A DNA stretch of 64,000 nt, from assembly GCF_004004555.2 (NCBI RefSeq), contig NZ_SACP01000003.1:186001-250000 (forward strand), in the 5' to 3' direction. The translations under genes and the position numbers were made by a program. The stretch comes from Methylobacterium oryzihabitans (GTDB taxonomy: Bacteria; Pseudomonadota; Alphaproteobacteria; Rhizobiales; Beijerinckiaceae). The notes under the pieces were generated by a model. That model searched no databases. It saw only the letters and a program-made list of their open reading frames with translations, and was not told the DNA's origin. This document shows positions 45,305-53,916 of the stretch, piece by piece (within the stretch, counting starts at the first letter, position 1; every line of letters begins with the position of its first letter).

Positions 45305-46168
45305 ATGAAGAAGATTCTCCTCGCCTCCGTGGCCCTCGCCGGCCTCACCGCCGCCGCCTCGGCCGCCGACCTTCCGCGCCGCGCTGCGCCGCCGCCGGTG
45401 TTCACGCCGGTGCCGGTGTTCACCTGGACCGGCTTCTACGCCGGTTTCAACGCCGGCTACGGCTTCGCCACCGAGGACAACAACCGCGCCACCATCGTCG
45501 GCGTCGGCCCGGCCACCGGCCTCGTCACCACCCCCACCGTCATCGCCTTCCCGAGCCAGCGCTCGTCGGACGGCTTCGTCGGCGGCGGCCAGATCGGCTA
45601 CAACTACCAGTTCACCCCGGGCTCGGGCATCGTCGTCGGCCTCGAGGCGGACGCCCAGTACGTCGATTTCGGCCGTGACCGCAACCGCTTCAGCGCCACC
45701 GGCCCGCTGGCCGCCCAGCAGGTGTTCAACCCGGCCGGCATCTCGGGCCTGGACTTCTTCGGCACCGTGCGCGGCCGCCTCGGCTACGCCTGGGACCGCA
45801 CCCTGGTCTACGCCACCGGCGGTTTCGCCTACGGCTCGGGCGGCGGTCGCGACTTCGGCCTGCCCAACACCTCGACCGACGACTTCAAGACCGGCTGGAC
45901 CGTCGGCGGCGGCGTCGAGTACGCCCTGCCCACCGACTCGTTCCTGAACTTCTTCAAGTCGTCGGCCGTGACGGTGAAGGTCGAAGGCCTGTACGTGAAC
46001 CTCGATCGCGGCAACAGCCTGAACGGCGCGTTCGCGGTCAACAACGCCGGCACCGTCATCGGCCTGGGCAGCCCGGGCGTGGTCGTGGTTCAGTCGGCGC
46101 AGGCCCGCCGCGACACCGAGTTCGCCGTCGTCCGCGCCGGCCTGAACTACAAGTTCGGCACCTGGTAG
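45305..46168 (+). CDS. Omp25/RopB-like outer membrane beta-barrel protein
   Basis: This 287-residue protein has a signal peptide (MKKILLASVALAGLTAAASA) followed by ADLPRRAAPPPVF, the usual start of rhizobial Omp25/Omp31 porin-like proteins. TWTGFYAGFNAGYGF opens the barrel, and the last strand ends in FAVVRAGLNYKFGTW with the C-terminal aromatic residue. It is an abundant 8-strand outer membrane barrel with structural roles. A strong terminator follows 41 bp after the stop. Confidence 0.9.
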   Translation: MKKILLASVALAGLTAAASAADLPRRAAPPPVFTPVPVFTWTGFYAGFNAGYGFATEDNNRATIVGVGPATGLVTTPTVIAFPSQRSSDGFVGGGQIGYNYQFTPGSGIVVGLEADAQYVDFGRDRNRFSATGPLAAQQVFNPAGISGLDFFGTVRGRLGYAWDRTLVYATGGFAYGSGGGRDFGLPNTSTDDFKTGWTVGGGVEYALPTDSFLNFFKSSAVTVKVEGLYVNLDRGNSLNGAFAVNNAGTVIGLGSPGVVVVQSAQARRDTEFAVVRAGLNYKFGTW

Positions 46169-46209
46169 GACCCGGTTCCCTCAGCGGGATCCCTTATCGC
46201 ACCACGTGG

Positions 46210-46233
46210 AAGCCCGGCCGAAAGGCCGGGCTT
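46210..46233 (+). terminator. Intrinsic terminator of the outer membrane protein gene
   Basis: A perfect 10-bp stem, aagcccggcc (46210-46219) with ggccgggctt (46224-46233), closed by a stable GAAA tetraloop and followed by tcc. It is placed 41 nt after the stop codon. Confidence 0.85.
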
Positions 46234-46343
46234 TCCGCGTTGGAGAGCCTGCCCGCGAGCCCGTCCCGCGGGCCCATCCGGCGCGAGCCGCCTGGGGCAC
46301 ACCGCCTCGGGGGCGAGCGGCAGCATCGCAGGCTCCGCCCACC

Positions 46344-46395
46344 TGAGCGAAGCCGATTTTCGCATCGCAAAGCGATCAATCAAAAATCGTATGAC
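46344..46395. repeat. Dispersed intergenic repeat, copy C (second-hairpin half only)
   Basis: The copy starts with TGAGCGAAGC and carries hairpin 2 as cgatttt (46354-46360) with aaaatcg (46383-46389). The loop gcatcgcaaagcgatcaat is nearly the same as in copy B, and it ends CGTATGAC like copy A. The first hairpin is absent. It lies between the outer membrane protein gene and the rhodanese gene. Confidence 0.75.
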
Positions 46396-46473
46396 GTCCG
46401 CAGCGCGAAGCGATGTCGTGAGCGAGGCTCCGACGCGAACGGCCGGGGGTCGTGCGGCCGTCCGCCAACGCCG

Positions 46474-48096
46474 TCAGTCCAGCGACGCCCCCCCCACCGC
46501 GGAGGACCGATCCTCGCTCGATGCAGCGGTCGCGCGCGCGACGTGGAAGCGGGCGATACCGTCATTGGCAAGCTGCGCCACGAGCTGCAATTCCCAGTCG
46601 ATGTAGCCCTGCATCGCGGCGCGGGCGTTGTCGGTGCCCTCGTAGGGCCGCTTGTAGATGTCAGCCGGCTCCGACAGGAAGCGGCCCCCGGTCTCGAGCG
46701 GCTTGCCCACCTCCGCCCACGCCGCCGTGCCGCCGGCGAGCAGCCGCACCGGGCGGGCCGTCGCGCCCTGCGCCTCGGCGAGGTTCGCCGCGGCGACCCG
46801 GCCGTCCGGCGAGGTCAGCACGATCGGGCCGTCGCCCGGCAGGGCGGCGAGGTCGCGCGCCAGCGCCGGCCCGGAGGCGTGCCACGCGCCCGGGACGTGG
46901 CCGCGCCGGTAGGCCGGGCTGCGGGCGAGATCGACCACCGTGGCATCGGCCCGGTCCGCCAGGGCGTCCGGCGTCAGCGCCGGCCCGGCCGGCAGGTCCG
47001 CCCGGGGCGCCTCCGGCACCGGGAAGACGCCGGGCAGGACCGCGCCCTCGGCCAGCACGAAGGCGTCCCAGCCCATCTGGACCAGCCACGACGCCGCCAT
47101 CCGGGCGCGCACGCCGTCGTCGTCGTAGAGCACGACCCGGGCGCCGCGCACCCCGAGCCACTCGTCGGTGGCCTGGACGAGCTGCCCGCCGGGCGCCGAG
47201 GCGAAGCCCGCCGGATGGCGCTGCGCATGCTCGGCGGGGTCGCGCACGTCGAGGGTGTAGAGCGTGCGCGCCTCGGCCTCGGCGCGGAACCGGGCGAGGT
47301 CGTCCGCCCCGATCGCCGGCACGCCGACATGGGCGGCCCAGGCGGCGGCGCGCTCGCGGGCCCAGGCGCGCGTCTCCGCCGATGGCGCCGGGGCGCGCTC
47401 GGAGCGGCGGGTCTCCAGCGTCAGGCCCTCCAGCGTCCAGCCGATCGTGCCGTTGCGCAGGGCCACGACCCGGTTGGGCAGGCCGGCATTGACGAGGCTC
47501 TGGGTGCCGATGATGCTGCGGGTGCGCCCGGCGCAGTTGACGACCACGAGGGTCCCGGGGGAGGGCGCGGCCTCGCGGATGCGGTAGACGAGTTCGCCCC
47601 CGGGCAGGCTGCGGCCGCCCGGGATGCTCATCGTGGCGAACTCCTCGAAGCGGCGGGCATCGACCACCACGACGTCGTCCTGCGCGTCGAGGAGGCGCTT
47701 CACCTCGGCCGCGGGCAGCGACGGCGTGTGGCGGATCGCCTCGACCAGTTCGCCGAACGCCTTCGACGGCACGTTGACGTCGCGGTAGACCTCGCCGACC
47801 CGGGCGTAGGCGGCGAGCCCGCCCTCCAGGATCGCGACGTCGCGGTAGCCGAGGGCGGCGATCCGGGCGGCCGCCCGCCCGGCGTAGCCCTCGCCGTCGT
47901 CGTAGACCACGACCGGGGCCGACAGACGCGGCACCAGCGGCGGCAGCGCGGTCTCGATCTCGCTCACCGGCACGCTGAGCGCGAAGAGCGGATGCGCCTC
48001 GGCGAACGGGCCCTCCTCCCGCACGTCGAGGAGCGCGATCTCGCGGCCCTCGGCCCAGTGGGCGCGCAGGTCCCGCGCGGTGATGGTCCTGGTCAT
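46474..48096 (-). CDS. Four-domain rhodanese-like sulfurtransferase
   Basis: This 540-residue protein is built of four rhodanese modules (about 1-100, 110-222, 260-355, 370-462) and a C-terminal tail. Only the second has the nucleophile, Cys188 in VVVNCAGRTRS. The loops of modules 1 and 3 have Asp there (YDDGEG, YDDDGV) and module 4 has Ser-Pro (TSPDGR). Rhodaneses carry sulfane sulfur as a cysteine persulfide. It is the last gene of the leftward organosulfur operon, so it probably handles sulfur released by the flavin enzymes. Confidence 0.87.
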   Translation of the reverse strand: MTRTITARDLRAHWAEGREIALLDVREEGPFAEAHPLFALSVPVSEIETALPPLVPRLSAPVVVYDDGEGYAGRAAARIAALGYRDVAILEGGLAAYARVGEVYRDVNVPSKAFGELVEAIRHTPSLPAAEVKRLLDAQDDVVVVDARRFEEFATMSIPGGRSLPGGELVYRIREAAPSPGTLVVVNCAGRTRSIIGTQSLVNAGLPNRVVALRNGTIGWTLEGLTLETRRSERAPAPSAETRAWARERAAAWAAHVGVPAIGADDLARFRAEAEARTLYTLDVRDPAEHAQRHPAGFASAPGGQLVQATDEWLGVRGARVVLYDDDGVRARMAASWLVQMGWDAFVLAEGAVLPGVFPVPEAPRADLPAGPALTPDALADRADATVVDLARSPAYRRGHVPGAWHASGPALARDLAALPGDGPIVLTSPDGRVAAANLAEAQGATARPVRLLAGGTAAWAEVGKPLETGGRFLSEPADIYKRPYEGTDNARAAMQGYIDWELQLVAQLANDGIARFHVARATAASSEDRSSAVGGASLD

Positions 48097-48133
48097 GGGG
48101 ATCTCATGGTGACGGTGTGCGGCAGGTCCTCGC

Positions 48134-49378
48134 TCAAAAGAACGCTCCCGTCGGCGGCAGGGCGCCGTTGAGGTAGTGGTCGCCGACCACGCGCTCCTTG
48201 TAGATCCGCGGGTTGTGCGCCGCGACGACCTTCAGGTTGCGCCAGTGGCGGTCGAGGGCGCGCTCGGTCGCGACGGCGCTGCCGCTGCCGACGTCGAGGA
48301 GCAGGCCCGCGAGCGTCGCCGCGACCTCGTCGGTCACGACCTTGGCCTCGGCCGCCGCGATGCTGCCGGCGATCGACAGGGCCTCGGCGTCGGGCTGCGC
48401 CGCCCGGGCCCAGGCGAGGTCGAGCGCCGCGACGGCCCGGTCGGTCACCGCGAGGATCGCGGCCCGGTAGGCGGCGATGCGGCCGATCACCGCTTGGATC
48501 TCCGGCTCGCCCGAAGGGTGCTCGGCGAGGGCGTGGTAGTAGTTGCGCGACCGGCCCCGCACCAGTGCCAGCGCATCCTGGAGGATGCGGGTGACGATGC
48601 CGGAGATCACCACCGTCAGGTAGACCTGGTGGAAGGTGAAGCCGTAGAGGTACGGCTCGCCCCCGGCCCGCTCGGGGACCGCGAACAGGTCGCCGGGGGC
48701 GACCGCCACGTCCTCGAACACCGTCGTGCCCGAGCCGGTGAGCTTCTGGCCGAACCCGGTCCAGTCGTCGTCGAGGATCACGCCCGGGGCACTGGTCGGA
48801 ACCAGGAACTGCACGGTCCGGCCGCTGCCGTCCTCGACCGCCGAGACGAAGAGGTGGTCGGCATAGAGGTTGCCGGTCGAGTAGATCTTGCGGCCGGAGA
48901 CCCGGTAGCCGCCGCCGTCCCGCATCAGCCGCGCGCCCGGCACCTGCCCGCGGCTGCCGGCCGGGCCGCCGCCGGCCTCCGACACGGCGTTGCCGAACAT
49001 CCGCCCCTCCGCGGCGAGAGCCAGGATGCGGGCCGAGAACGGATCGCCCGGCGTCTTCCGGTGCTGCTCGACGGCGAAGAAGTGGTTGCGGAAGACGTGG
49101 GCGATGTTCGGGTCGGCGCCGGCAAGGTCGCGGGCGAGCGCGAACAGCTCGGGCAGGCTCACCCCCGCGCCGCCGCTCTCGCGGGGGAGCCGCACGGCGC
49201 CGAAGCCGCGCGCCTTCAGCTCCGCCGTCTCGGCGACGATCGGGGCGCGCGCGACGTCGCGGGCCGCCGCCCCCTCGGCGAAGCCGGCGAAGACCCCGTC
49301 GAGGCCGAGGCGGCGGGTGACCGGGCTCCAGTCCGGCCGGGTCGCGGCGGCCGGGTCGAACCGGTGGGATTGCAGCAT
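48134..49378 (-). CDS. SfnB/DszC-like flavin-dependent monooxygenase (acyl-CoA dehydrogenase fold)
   Basis: This 414-residue acyl-CoA dehydrogenase-fold protein has GFGAVRLPRESGGAGVSLPE, the FMN-region NAVSEAGGGPAG and RVSGRKIYSTGNLYADHLFV. The C-terminal RHWRNLKVVAAHNPRIYKER is characteristic of the SfnB/DszC group. These are two-component, FMNH2-using monooxygenases of sulfone or sulfur-compound metabolism rather than CoA enzymes. It lies 9 nt after the LLM gene in the operon. No dedicated flavin reductase gene is seen next to it. Confidence 0.85.
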   Translation of the reverse strand: MLQSHRFDPAAATRPDWSPVTRRLGLDGVFAGFAEGAAARDVARAPIVAETAELKARGFGAVRLPRESGGAGVSLPELFALARDLAGADPNIAHVFRNHFFAVEQHRKTPGDPFSARILALAAEGRMFGNAVSEAGGGPAGSRGQVPGARLMRDGGGYRVSGRKIYSTGNLYADHLFVSAVEDGSGRTVQFLVPTSAPGVILDDDWTGFGQKLTGSGTTVFEDVAVAPGDLFAVPERAGGEPYLYGFTFHQVYLTVVISGIVTRILQDALALVRGRSRNYYHALAEHPSGEPEIQAVIGRIAAYRAAILAVTDRAVAALDLAWARAAQPDAEALSIAGSIAAAEAKVVTDEVAATLAGLLLDVGSGSAVATERALDRHWRNLKVVAAHNPRIYKERVVGDHYLNGALPPTGAFF

Positions 49379-49387
49379 GGCGCGCTC

Positions 49388-50755
49388 CTATCGCCCGGTG
49401 CCGGTGCGTCGCACCGGCGCGGCGTCGCGCGGATCGACGGAGTGGTCGAGGCCGAGATGGTGGCGCAGGGTCTGGCCCGTGTACTCGTCGCGGAACCGCC
49501 CGGCCTTGCGCAGGAGCGGCAGCACCGCGTCGACGATGTCCTCGAGCCCGCTCGTCTGGACGTCGACGTTGAGGTTGAACCCGTCCGCGGCGTCGGCGTC
49601 GAGCCAGTGCAGGATGTCGGAAGCGACCGCCTCCGGCGTGCCGACGATCATCCGGTGGCCGCCGACGATGTTGCTGAGCGCGGCCTGCCGCACCGTCCAG
49701 CCGTGCTCGACCGCCTCGGCGAGAATCTGCCTGCGCGGCCAGCGGGAGGCGATCGGCACCCGCGGCTCCGCGGCCTCGATCCGGTCGTAGGGGAGGGGGG
49801 CGTCGAGGGGCAGGTCGTCGGGGTCGAGGGCGAAGTGGCGGGCGAGTTCGCCGCGCAGGAACTCGATGTCGAGGCCGGCATCGAGGTCGGCCTTGCGGCG
49901 CAGGGCTTCTTCCTCGGTGCTGCCGACGATCGGAAACAGCCCCGGCATGACGAGGAGCTGAGCAGGGTCGCGGCCCTGGCCGCGGGCGAGCGCCTTCACG
50001 TCGGCGTAGAACTTCTTCGCCGGCCCGATCAGGCGCTGGCCGGTGAACAGGGCGTCGGCGTAGCGTGCGCCGAACGCCTTGCTGTCCTCCGACTGCCCGG
50101 CCTGGAAGATCACCGGCCGCCCCTGCGGCCCGACCGGGGCCGACAGGGCGCCCCGGGCGCTGAAGTGGCGGCCCTCGACCGCGACCGGGCGGACCCGCGC
50201 CGGGTCGACGAAGACGTGGCGGTCGCGGTCGGCGACGATCGCGTCCCGGGGCAGCGAGTCCCACAGGCCCGTGACGATCTCGACGAACTCGGTGGCGCGC
50301 CGGTAGCGCTCGTCCTGGTCGAAGCCGTGCGGCAGGCCGTAGGCGGCGAGCGCCACCGGGGTCTGGCTGGTGATGATGTTCCAGGCCGCCCGGCCCTTGC
50401 TGATGTGGTCGAGGGAGGCGATCTGGCGGGCCACGACATAGGGGTGACCGAAGATCGTCGAGGTCGTGGCGACGAGGCCGATATGGGTGGTGGCCTGCGA
50501 CAGGGCGGCGAGCAGCGTCACCGGATCGAGGGCGCGCCAGGGCCGGTGCAGCGCCTCCTCGACGAGGCCGCCGGGACCGTCGGCGAGGAAAAGCGCGTCG
50601 ATCTTGCCCCGCTCGGCCACCCTGGCGATGCGCAGGAACGCATCGATGTCGGTGGACAGCGAGGCCGGGTCGGGCAGGGTCTTCCACGCGGCGTCGTGGC
50701 GCCCGGAGGCGAGGACGTTGACGCCGAGGCGGACGGGTTTCTTGGGAGAGGGCAT
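49388..50755 (-). CDS. LLM-class flavin-dependent monooxygenase (NtaA/SnaA/DszA family)
   Basis: This 455-residue TIM-barrel luciferase-like enzyme of the NtaA/SnaA/DszA subfamily begins PVRLGVNVLASGRHDAAWKT. FLADGPGG, TTSTIFGHPYVVARQIASLD, SKGRAAWNIITSQ and GRPVIFQAGQSEDSK are typical blocks. It oxidises its substrate with FMNH2 and O2. In the context of an aliphatic sulfonate transporter, desulfonation or sulfone cleavage is likely. Met at 50755; 34 nt separate it from ssuA. Confidence 0.88.
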   Translation of the reverse strand: MPSPKKPVRLGVNVLASGRHDAAWKTLPDPASLSTDIDAFLRIARVAERGKIDALFLADGPGGLVEEALHRPWRALDPVTLLAALSQATTHIGLVATTSTIFGHPYVVARQIASLDHISKGRAAWNIITSQTPVALAAYGLPHGFDQDERYRRATEFVEIVTGLWDSLPRDAIVADRDRHVFVDPARVRPVAVEGRHFSARGALSAPVGPQGRPVIFQAGQSEDSKAFGARYADALFTGQRLIGPAKKFYADVKALARGQGRDPAQLLVMPGLFPIVGSTEEEALRRKADLDAGLDIEFLRGELARHFALDPDDLPLDAPLPYDRIEAAEPRVPIASRWPRRQILAEAVEHGWTVRQAALSNIVGGHRMIVGTPEAVASDILHWLDADAADGFNLNVDVQTSGLEDIVDAVLPLLRKAGRFRDEYTGQTLRHHLGLDHSVDPRDAAPVRRTGTGR

Positions 50756-50789
50756 GGGCGCGCTCCGGGCGGAAAGGGGGATGGAGGGT

Positions 50790-51809
50790 TCAGACCCGCA
50801 CGGAATGGTCGGCGACGTTGACTCGCTTCGGCAGGATCGCCCGGTCGGCGAGCCAGTCGGCCGCCTTCTGGAAGTCGGCGAGGAAGGCCGCGTCGTCGGC
50901 CTCGTAGAACCGGTTCTGCCGCTTGTAGCCGGCGAGGTGGTCGCGCACGGCGTCGCCGTACTTGCCCTCCCGCTGGGCGATGGTCTCGGCCTCGACCGGG
51001 TTGTCGCTGATCCAGCGGCCCTCGCGGGCATAGGCGTCGATCACCGCCCGCACGAGGGCGGAGTTCCTGGTGGTGAAGTCGCGCAGGGAGACGAGCGACG
51101 AGTAGTCGATCAGGAAATCGAGGTCCCGGCCCTCGAAGAAGATGTCCTTGGCACCGTACTGGTCGCGGGCGATGTCGACGGCCGGTGTCCACATCGACCA
51201 CGCATCGACCCGGCCCTGGCCGAAGGCCGGCGAGGCATCCGGCGGATTGAGATACACGAACTCGACTGATCTGCGGTCGACGCCGTGCTTCTCCAGCGCC
51301 GCGACCAGCAGGAACTCGCCGAGCCCCGAGCGGTTCACCGCGACCTTCTTGCCGGCGAGATCCTTGACCGAATCGATGCCGGAATTCTTCTTGACGATGA
51401 TCGCGGTCGAGCGCGGCGAATAGACGTTGTAGTTGGTGAAGACCAGCGGCGAGCCGGCGAGGATCGCGGCGAGCGCCGGGGTGGTGCTGCCCCAGAAGCC
51501 GAAATCGGCGCTGCCGCCGACCACCGCCTGCAGCGAGGGCGCGTGGTTGGGGAACGGGCCGACCCACTTTACCGTGATGTCCTGCGCCGCGAGGCTCTTC
51601 TCGAACTCGCCGCGCTCGCGGGCGATCAGCGGCAGGCCGCCGCGGCCCCAGCCGAGCCGGACGGTGTCGGTGTTGCGGGTTCCTGCGCCCTGCGCCCGGG
51701 CTTCTTGAGCCAGGATCCGGCCGGATCCGAGGGCGGCAGCGCCGAGCGCCAGCCCGGCTCCCTGGAGGAGGCGGCGCCGGTCGAGGCCGAAATCGTCTGA
51801 ACGGGTCAT
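50790..51809 (-). CDS. ssuA: Aliphatic sulfonate-type ABC substrate-binding protein
   Basis: This 339-residue periplasmic protein has a twin-arginine signal (DRRRLLQGAGLALGAAALGS). The SsuA/NrtA/TauA core follows: VRLGWGRGGLPLIARERGEF, VGGSADFGFWGSTTPALAAI, DLAGKKVAVNRSGLGEFLLV and DAWSMWTPAVDIA. It delivers sulfonates or related sulfur compounds to SsuBC. Exact ligand unknown. Part of the ssuC-ssuB-ssuA-LLM-SfnB-rhodanese operon. Confidence 0.87.
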   Translation of the reverse strand: MTRSDDFGLDRRRLLQGAGLALGAAALGSGRILAQEARAQGAGTRNTDTVRLGWGRGGLPLIARERGEFEKSLAAQDITVKWVGPFPNHAPSLQAVVGGSADFGFWGSTTPALAAILAGSPLVFTNYNVYSPRSTAIIVKKNSGIDSVKDLAGKKVAVNRSGLGEFLLVAALEKHGVDRRSVEFVYLNPPDASPAFGQGRVDAWSMWTPAVDIARDQYGAKDIFFEGRDLDFLIDYSSLVSLRDFTTRNSALVRAVIDAYAREGRWISDNPVEAETIAQREGKYGDAVRDHLAGYKRQNRFYEADDAAFLADFQKAADWLADRAILPKRVNVADHSVRV

Positions 51810-51867
51810 GCGGAAGGGTCCTGTGGGCCGGCGCCGGGCCGGTCCGGATTCGGGAAGGGTCGGGGGA

Positions 51868-52563
51868 TCAGGCGGCGCGGTCGTGCAGGACGACGCCGAG
51901 TTCGCCGAGGAGCTTGGCGCGCAGGGCGGACGGTCCCGCGGCAGTCTCGGCGTCCACGTCGTAGGAGGCGGCGATCCGGCCGCCGCGCATCACCAGGATG
52001 CGGTCGGCGATGGCGATCGCCTCGTCGACGTCGTGGGTGACCAGGAGGACCCCCGGCCGGTGGCGCGCGACGAGATCCTCGATGAGGTCGTGCATCCTGA
52101 TCCGGGTCAGGGCGTCGAGGGCGGCGAAGGGCTCGTCGAGGAGCAGCAGCCGCGGCTCGCGCACCAGGGCGCGTGCCAGCGCCACCCGCTGGGCCTGACC
52201 GCCCGAGAGGTTGCGCGGCCAGTCGCCCTCGCGCCCGGCCAGCCCCACCTCCCGCAGGGCCGCCACCGCCTGTTCCCGTGCCTGCGGCGTCTCGATCCCG
52301 AGGGCGACGTTCTGCCAGAGCGGGGCCCAGGGCAGCAGGCGGTGCTCCTGGAACACCACGGCGGGCTGCGACGGGCCGTCGATGCGCCCGCCATCGACCG
52401 GGTCGAGGCCGGCCAGCGCCCGCAGGAGGGTGGTCTTGCCGCAGCCGCTCTCGCCCAGCATCGCGACGAACTCGCCGGTCTCGATCCGCAGATCCAGGCC
52501 CTCGATCACGACCCGCTCGCCGTAGCGGCGACGCAGGCCCCGGACGGTGACGGCGGCGCTCAT
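51868..52563 (-). CDS. ssuB: Sulfonate ABC transporter ATP-binding protein
   Basis: This 231-residue ATPase has Walker A GESGCGKT (residues 37-44), QEHRLLPWAPLWQNVALGIE as Q-loop region, signature NLSGGQAQR and Walker B LLLLDEPFAALD. It has the short SsuB/TauB-like length. Its ATG overlaps the ssuC stop (ATGA). Confidence 0.9.
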   Translation of the reverse strand: MSAAVTVRGLRRRYGERVVIEGLDLRIETGEFVAMLGESGCGKTTLLRALAGLDPVDGGRIDGPSQPAVVFQEHRLLPWAPLWQNVALGIETPQAREQAVAALREVGLAGREGDWPRNLSGGQAQRVALARALVREPRLLLLDEPFAALDALTRIRMHDLIEDLVARHRPGVLLVTHDVDEAIAIADRILVMRGGRIAASYDVDAETAAGPSALRAKLLGELGVVLHDRAA

Positions 52564-53420
52564 CGGCGAGCCTCCCCGGCGTAGTTCGGGTGCCAGGCGA
52601 GCAGCCGGCGCTCCAGGGCCCGGGCGACGCTGTCGGCGAGCACGCCGATCGCCGCGTAGATCACGATGGTCAGCACGATGACGTTGGTCTGGAGGAACTC
52701 GCGGGCATCCATCGCGAGGAAGCCGACGCCCTTCGTGGTGGCGATGGTCTCGGCGATGACGAGCGCCAGCCACGCCACCGCGAGGGCGTAGCGCACGCCG
52801 GTGAGGATCGACGGCATCGCGCCCGGCAGGATGATCTTCGTGATGCGCCCGCGCAGGCTCAGGCCGGTCACCTTGGCGACCTCCATCAGCTTCGGGTCGA
52901 CCTGACGGATGCCCAGCACGGTGTTGATGTAGATCGGGAACAGCACGCCGAGCGAGACCAGGAAGATCTTGCCGGCCTCGTCGACGCCGAACCACACGAT
53001 GACCAGCGGCAGCAGGGCGAGGAACGGGATCGCCCGGACCATCTGGATCGAGCGGTCGAGGAGTGCCTCGGCGAGACGCGAGAAGCCGACGAGCACGCCG
53101 AGCCCGAAGCCGATGCCGCCGCCGACGACGAAGCCCGTCGCCGCCCGCACGAGGCTGTAGCCGAGATGGACGAACAGCGTGCCGTCCGCCGCGAGCGTCC
53201 AGGCGGTCGCCAGGACCGCGCTCGGTGCCGGCATCACCTGCGGGTTCACGCCGCCGAACCGGCACAGCGTTTCCCAGCCCAGCGCGAAGGCGAGAGGCGC
53301 GAGCCACGAGATCGCGACGAGTTCGCGCCCGCTCCAGGTCCACTCTCCGGCCGACCGCGGCTGCCCGTGCAGCAAGCCCGTGATCGCTTCGGTTTTCTCG
53401 CTCGTGAGGTCGACGGCCAT
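52560..53420 (-). CDS. ssuC: Sulfonate ABC transporter permease
   Basis: This 286-residue permease has about six hydrophobic segments and the EAA-type loop EVAKVTGLSLRGRITKIILPGAMPSILTG of BPD_transp_1 permeases of the SsuC/TauC group. First gene of the operon. Met at 53420 is preferred; an extension to 53459 is possible. A predicted promoter with an internal palindrome lies 58-92 bp upstream. Confidence 0.9.
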   Translation of the reverse strand: MAVDLTSEKTEAITGLLHGQPRSAGEWTWSGRELVAISWLAPLAFALGWETLCRFGGVNPQVMPAPSAVLATAWTLAADGTLFVHLGYSLVRAATGFVVGGGIGFGLGVLVGFSRLAEALLDRSIQMVRAIPFLALLPLVIVWFGVDEAGKIFLVSLGVLFPIYINTVLGIRQVDPKLMEVAKVTGLSLRGRITKIILPGAMPSILTGVRYALAVAWLALVIAETIATTKGVGFLAMDAREFLQTNVIVLTIVIYAAIGVLADSVARALERRLLAWHPNYAGEARR

Positions 53421-53477
53421 GAACGATCGCTTCCGGTGCGCGGGACGCGTCGGCCGCATCCCTCATCGCATCCTGCG

Positions 53478-53512
53478 TTCGTATTTTAGTCGATCGACTT
53501 TGTAAACTAAAA
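53478..53512 (-). promoter_or_regulatory. Predicted promoter and operator of the ssu/organosulfur operon
   Basis: On the minus strand, -35 TTTACA (53506-53501), a 17-nt spacer and -10 TACGAA (53483-53478). The spacer contains the perfect 12-bp palindrome AGTCGATCGACT (53488-53499), and outer arms TTTTAGT/ACTAAAA (53484-53490 and 53506-53512) frame it. A repressor or CysB/MerR-like regulator could bind between the promoter elements. The rest of the 307-bp gap (53421-53727) holds nothing else recognisable. Confidence 0.55.
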
Positions 53513-53702
53513 CGGCGCGGAAAGACCGGGGCCATGCCGGATCGCCGTCCCGTCATCGAGAACCGGCGCGGACGGGCCTCGACCGAGGTCGGAGAGACCG
53601 GATGCACCGGTCCGTTCGACATGAGGACGGTCCGCACGGCGACTCTCCCGCCGTGACGGCGCCCTCATGTCGATCGGACGCCGGGAGACCTCCCGGGCGT
53701 CG

Positions 53703-53743
53703 GAACGGCTCGATCAGAACGGCTCGGTCAGAACGGCTTGGGC
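53703..53743. repeat. Short tandem repeat, 14-nt unit, three copies
   Basis: gaacggctcgatca (53703-53716), gaacggctcggtca (53717-53730) and a third diverged copy starting gaacggcttg (53731). The array overlaps the 3' end and stop codon of the 31-aa membrane peptide gene. Confidence 0.6.
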
Positions 53744-53823
53744 TTCATCAGCTGGCCGCGGCTGGAGACGACCGCCACCACGATCCACGGACAGACGAAG
53801 ACCAGGAAGAACAGCAGGCCCAT
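53728..53823 (-). CDS. Small membrane protein, 31 aa
   Basis: The frame ATG 53823 to TGA 53728 encodes MGLLFFLVFVCPWIVVAVVS followed by SRGQLMKPKPF. This is one hydrophobic helix (residues 2-20) with a basic tail, the shape of a bacterial single-pass small membrane protein. The ribosome site GGGAGG lies 6 nt before the ATG, much better than for chance frames here. No family is recognised. It may be co-transcribed with the PsiE-family gene upstream (53917-54456, same strand, 93 bp away). Confidence 0.6.
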   Translation of the reverse strand: MGLLFFLVFVCPWIVVAVVSSRGQLMKPKPF

Positions 53824-53916
53824 CGAAACCTCCCTGAGTTGCACCACGACCGGCCATTACCAATGCCGCACGGGCCGTGCCGGTTGCAGGCCCGGCGGCT
53901 GCGATCCGCCCGGGGC

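Noticed and set aside
48093..50687. 864-codon minus-strand frame and the 881-codon plus-strand frame over the LLM/SfnB genes
   Set aside because: Out of frame with the strongly supported flavin enzyme genes; only Arg/Pro/Gly-rich text.
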